A stretch of 64,000 nt of DNA, taken from NCBI RefSeq assembly GCF_018446385.1, contig NC_055990.1:28729891-28793890 (forward strand), given 5' to 3'. Numbering within the stretch: position 1 is the stretch's first letter; each line of letters opens with the position of its first letter. A program made the translations under genes and the position numbers. The notes beneath the pieces are model-generated. The model ran no database searches. It saw nothing but the letters and a program-made list of their open reading frames with translations, and had not been told where the DNA came from. Of the stretch, positions 60,365-64,000 are shown in pieces. The stretch is from Zingiber officinale (taxonomy: Eukaryota > Streptophyta > Magnoliopsida > Zingiberales > Zingiberaceae).

Positions 60365-60838
60365 TTAGTACAAATGTGCGAAGCACATCCAGTATCTAAT
60401 ACCCACGACGAAGAAATAGAGGTTGACTTCTATAACATTTATACCTGAAGTAGAAATCTTATTTCTCTTCTTGTTAAGATCTTCGTATCTCGAAGTTCTC
60501 TCGTGCCTACCTTGTCCTTGATATAGTTGACGAAGATGTTCAACCATATCGTAAGCACACATCAACTCATGTTGCTTCTGAAGCTCAGAGTTCATGGTTG
60601 CGAGCATTAGACAGGACACATCTAATGCGTCATCTTGATGCTTCTTGTAAGCATCCCGGTCAGCTCGCGTGGCAGTGGCAGGAGGAGCCTCCGGAATGGG
60701 CTGCTCCAGAACGTACAGTTTACGTTCCTGAGTGAGAACTATTCTCAGTTTCCTGTACCAGTCCAGGAAATTTGCTCCGTTGAGCTTGTCCTTCTTAAGG
60801 ACAGAACGCAGGGAGAAAGAGTTCGTATTCGACATCAT
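60365..60838 (-). pseudogene. Copia gag, 5' part
   Basis: A 157-residue frame starting MMSNTNSFSLRSVLKKDKLN, with NFLDWYRKLRIVLTQERK and LDVSCLMLATMNSELQKQHE, standard for Copia Gag of this type. After RYEDLNKKRNKIST the similarity fades and the frame ends without a zinc knuckle, so Gag and Pol are no longer joined. It is the best-preserved coding part of the element. Confidence 0.85.
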
Positions 60839-62510
60839 GGTTATCTACAACAGAAAATTTGCAGAAATAAATATCATATTTAATTTAAAATCATTTAATT
60901 AGGCCTTTAATTAAATGATGCTCCCACTGAATTCTATAATTCTTGTGGGACAAGATCCACATCATACTAACCCTTGAGTTAGCTTTGGCTAATACGCCCA
61001 AGGCTTAGTATGATCGGTAGGTAACGATTACCAATTACATCTCTATGCAACTCTTGTTTATAGGATCAATATCCGTATTTATATTAAAACTCGAGTTAGC
61101 TTTGGCTAATACGCCCGAGAGTTAATATAGATGTGATTTTGACCTACCTTTCCAACTATTGGAAGAATGCCTATAGTTGACTCGATCCAACCGAATAACT
61201 AGGAATACTCAATCTAATTGAGTTTGTATTCACCCATACATTGATAGGCGGGATCAAGATTGTCCCTCCGTACCCTACCAAGATAATATGTATTGCTTTG
61301 CTTTGGTAGATTCAACAATACATGTGATCGAGGTAGTGATAGGTATCACGGCACGGTTAGGCATTAGAGTTAAGTCGATTGAGATCTAATCTAATCGAAA
61401 AAGGATGCATCTTGTGCATGACTTAGATCTAATCTAATCGCAAGGGTGCATCATGTGCACGACTTAGATCTAATATAATCGTAAGGCACTAATTAATTAA
61501 TAACTTATCAAACATGCATCATATACATAAGCAATTAACTAATTAATCTATTTGTGATTTAGTCATGGCCCTACTACGATCTTCTCAAGCCAATGAGAAG
61601 ATCGAATGGTCAACCTAGGGTCAACAGCTTCTCCAAGCTCCTCCCTTTGACCACCTTGTGTTGCTCGTGCCCGCCTCGGAACTCCGTCTCGTGTGGACCC
61701 TCCACCGCTCCAATTTGTACATTACAATTTGAAACTCGAGTTACATTCGAGTCTAAATCTAATTTACAACCAGAATATATGAGAAAGGCACGACGCGCAG
61801 GTCGCGGAAAAATAAAAACATACAACACGCGCAAACACATAACGGCACGCAGGCCGTATTATGAATTACAACACAATCCAATCATATTGGGGTTTTGGGC
61901 CATGACTATCACAAAATTAATATATAATTCAAAATTATATATTTTTCATAATTTTCTATAATTTTAAAATTAATTTTTACAATTTTTACGAGTAAAATTT
62001 CCCGGCGGTCCCGTTTAGCGGTTTCGGGCGCAATCGCGGAACGGATCCCCTTGCGGGGCCAGGGGCAACGCCCCTACCCACGATCTAACCATCGCGAGGG
62101 TTCCTTTGCGATCCTACAGTGCCTTAGCCCGCTGTCCCAAAACAATTTGGGACGAAACCTTTGAGAAGAATTTTCCCGGCGGTCCCGATTAGCGATTTCG
62201 GGCGCAATCGCGAAGCAAATCCCCTTGCGAGGTTAGGGGAAGTGCCCCTACCCACGATCTAACCATCGTGAGTTGCTCCTAAGCGATCCTACAGTGCCTT
62301 CGCTCACTGTCCCAAACGGATTTGGGTCGAAACATCACCGTTTTGAAAAAATCTTCCCGGTAGTCGAAGCCTACAAGTGTCTAAACACTTGTGCTTCGAT
62401 TACTCGAGAAAAATACTCATAAAAACCCAAAAATCATAATTTTACAGAAAATTACAGAAACTTTAGTTTTCATAAAACCAAAAATTAAACTCGTACAAGC
62501 CTTGCACGTG
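60839..62510 (-). other. Leader of the Copia element between primer site and gag
   Basis: Long non-coding leader of about 1.7 kb. The phrase GAGTTAGCTTTGGCTAATAC occurs twice (about 60983 and 61090), CTTAGATCTAATCTAATCG repeats at 61380-61480, and a tandem duplication lies at 61996-62345. The frame at 61593-61961 shows no domain. Confidence 0.6.
61996..62345 (-). repeat. Tandem duplication of about 175 bp in the Copia leader
   Basis: Two units each start TTCCCGGCGGTCCCG and include CCCCTACCCACGATCTAACC and GATCCTACAGTGCCTT. They differ at many positions, so the duplication is older than this copy. Confidence 0.85.
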
Positions 62511-62522
62511 GCTCTGATACCA
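62511..62522 (-). other. Primer-binding site of the Copia element
   Basis: On the minus strand TGGTATCAGAGC lies one base after the 5' LTR, the initiator tRNA-Met type. Confidence 0.9.
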
Positions 62523-62523
62523 C

Positions 62524-64000
62524 TGTTGGGTTTTTCGGGCCGCGAAAACTGCTTTTCACGTCGCGGAAACCCCGAATTACCCTAGCCATTGGATCTCGTG
62601 CGAAGAAAACTTTCCGAAAACACGAGTACGAGTTTTAAACAACGATCTACAGTAGATCTACAAAGGAAAAACATTTTATACCTTTGAAGCGTGCCCTTTC
62701 GCGTTCCCGCTCGTCCAAGGAATTGCCGGATCTCTAGACCGTCAAGCGTCGGTCCTCTAGAAGTATCCACACGGACACGTAGGTGGAGAAAACCTCACAC
62801 AAAGGTGTGCTAGCACCTTGGTAAGATTCGGCCAAGCAAGAAGGAGAGGGAGAGGGAGAGCTTGAGAGGAAGAAGGAAGAAGATACACACTTGAATGGAA
62901 AAATGAAATTCACATTCAAACCAAAAGTAGCCGGCCACTCTCAATGGTGAAAACTCCCAAATTAATTGCATTAATTGCAATTAATATGAAGCCATTAAAG
63001 AGAATGACTTTGTAACTTCCATGAGGTGGCACCCATGATGATGTGGAGTAACATCATTGGTCCACATCAATGTCAACTCACCAATGAGGTGGCATAAAGT
63101 CAAGTCAAACTTGACTTTTAATCTTCCTCTCAAATCAAGTCAAACTTGACCAAATCTCTTCCATGGTTGATCGAATCCAACCATTTGATTCAAGCCAACT
63201 TAATATAATGAATCTAATTCATTTAATTAAATTGATTCAATGAGTCAAAATCTAAATTAGACTCATTGAACACATGAATCAACTTGAGTCGAACTCAAGT
63301 TAGCCCAATTAGGATTACTCTTAATCCAATTTGATTCATCAAATGAATCTAATCCTCTTGGTTCATCATATGAACCTAATCTCCATCTAATTGTCCTAAG
63401 TGTGTGACCCTATAGGTTCTTGTAACGTTAGCAATGCCCTAAACCCATTTAGGAGCATAAGTAATGAGCGGTATCTAGCAACACATCATTACTATCCAAG
63501 TTACAAGAATGTCGAGATCCGACATCACCTTGTGACTACTAATTGTGACTCCTCACAAAATGTGACATTGTCCTTCTATCCTAGACATCTAGATTGATCA
63601 ATGTGAGGCATAGACCGTGTCATCCTCTAATCAATCTAAATCTTGAACTCCAAGTAGACTCACTCGATCAAATGAGCTCAACATCTCATGTTGACTCATT
63701 TGGGCATGGCCATGCACTTCGTGGTCTAACTCTAGCAAGAATACTGATGTCGCTCCCGTCATATGGGAGGGATAGATCCCATCTACATCACTCACATCCC
63801 TCTGCATAATTCATTATATACCCAGTAATCGCCTTTATAGTCCACCCAGTTACGGGTGACGTTTGACGAAACCAAAGTACATAACTCCTTATGTAGGGAT
63901 CCATGGTGACTTCAGGTCTAAGGACTAATAGTCATACTAATAGCCACATGAGAAAGTATATGACACTCATATAATGATCCATGATACTTTCTCATGGCGG
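62524..64000 (-). repeat. 5' LTR of the Copia element, cut by window end
   Basis: Starts TGTTGGG; from 62689 onward it is nearly identical to the 3' LTR, but its first 165 bp differ strongly from 55657-55818. Confidence 0.9.

Larger units (their letters stand above)
55657..64000 (-). mobile_element. Copia retrotransposon, minus strand, running past the window end
   Basis: The 3' LTR is 55657-57498, the internal region 57499-62523, and the 5' LTR starts at 62524 and would end about 64365. The primer-binding site, gag, integrase, reverse transcriptase and RNase H follow in Copia order on the minus strand. The pol region has many stops and shifts. A polypurine-like tract (AGTGGGAGAT on the minus strand) adjoins the 3' LTR. 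From 55819 onward the two LTRs align at a constant 6,870-bp offset with very few differences, implying a young insertion. Confidence 0.9.

Overview
The window is nuclear DNA of a flowering plant. It has intron-containing genes of plant families (a GT90/CAP10 glycosyltransferase, an AAE3-type acyl-CoA synthetase, a G-type lectin receptor kinase, an auxin response factor remnant) set in nested LTR retrotransposons and DNA transposons. The GC-rich first exons and the LTR types suggest a monocot, perhaps Zingiberales; that placement is a guess from style, not from a search.

1-13681 is a retrotransposon nest. A Ty3 chromovirus (LTRs 375-3876 and 8751-11322, decayed gag-pol between) shares its left LTR with the pol end of another copy (1-339). 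A 908-bp solo LTR sits inside the left LTR with target-site duplication AAATA. Right of it lie a broken Copia LTR (11323-12077) and a truncated Copia element on the minus strand (gag 12078-12670, LTR 12794-13681). A second solo LTR (13824-16983, duplication GTGGT) follows.

17761-34299 is the gene island: a GT90 glycosyltransferase (+, six exons), an oxalate-CoA ligase-like AAE3 enzyme (-, four exons), a 76-residue membrane-anchored protein (-, two short exons 1.5 kb apart), and an intronless lectin receptor kinase (+). Nothing suggests that these four work in one pathway; they are ordinary neighbouring plant genes. Spacers hold AT-rich DNA and CACTA-like termini.

34300-64000 is again mostly mobile DNA: a deleted LTR element with duplication ATTCA (35556-36971); tandem-repeat-rich LTR-like DNA split by a complete 8.6-kb CACTA element (39230-47846, duplication TGC, TNP2-like and TNPA-like genes with stops) and by a 919-bp hAT-type element (48490-49408, duplication GAGGTGGT); a large inverted structure of two 818-bp LTRs around about 29 copies of a 65-bp repeat (50108-54102); a broken auxin response factor 3' end (54346-55399, minus) cut by an LTR; and a minus-strand Copia element (55657 to beyond the window).

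No wholly new system could be shown. The most unusual items are the palindromic LTR and satellite structure, the ARF remnant, the tRNA-like arm in the Ty3 LTRs, and the Copia LTR pair that differs sharply only in its terminal 165 bp.
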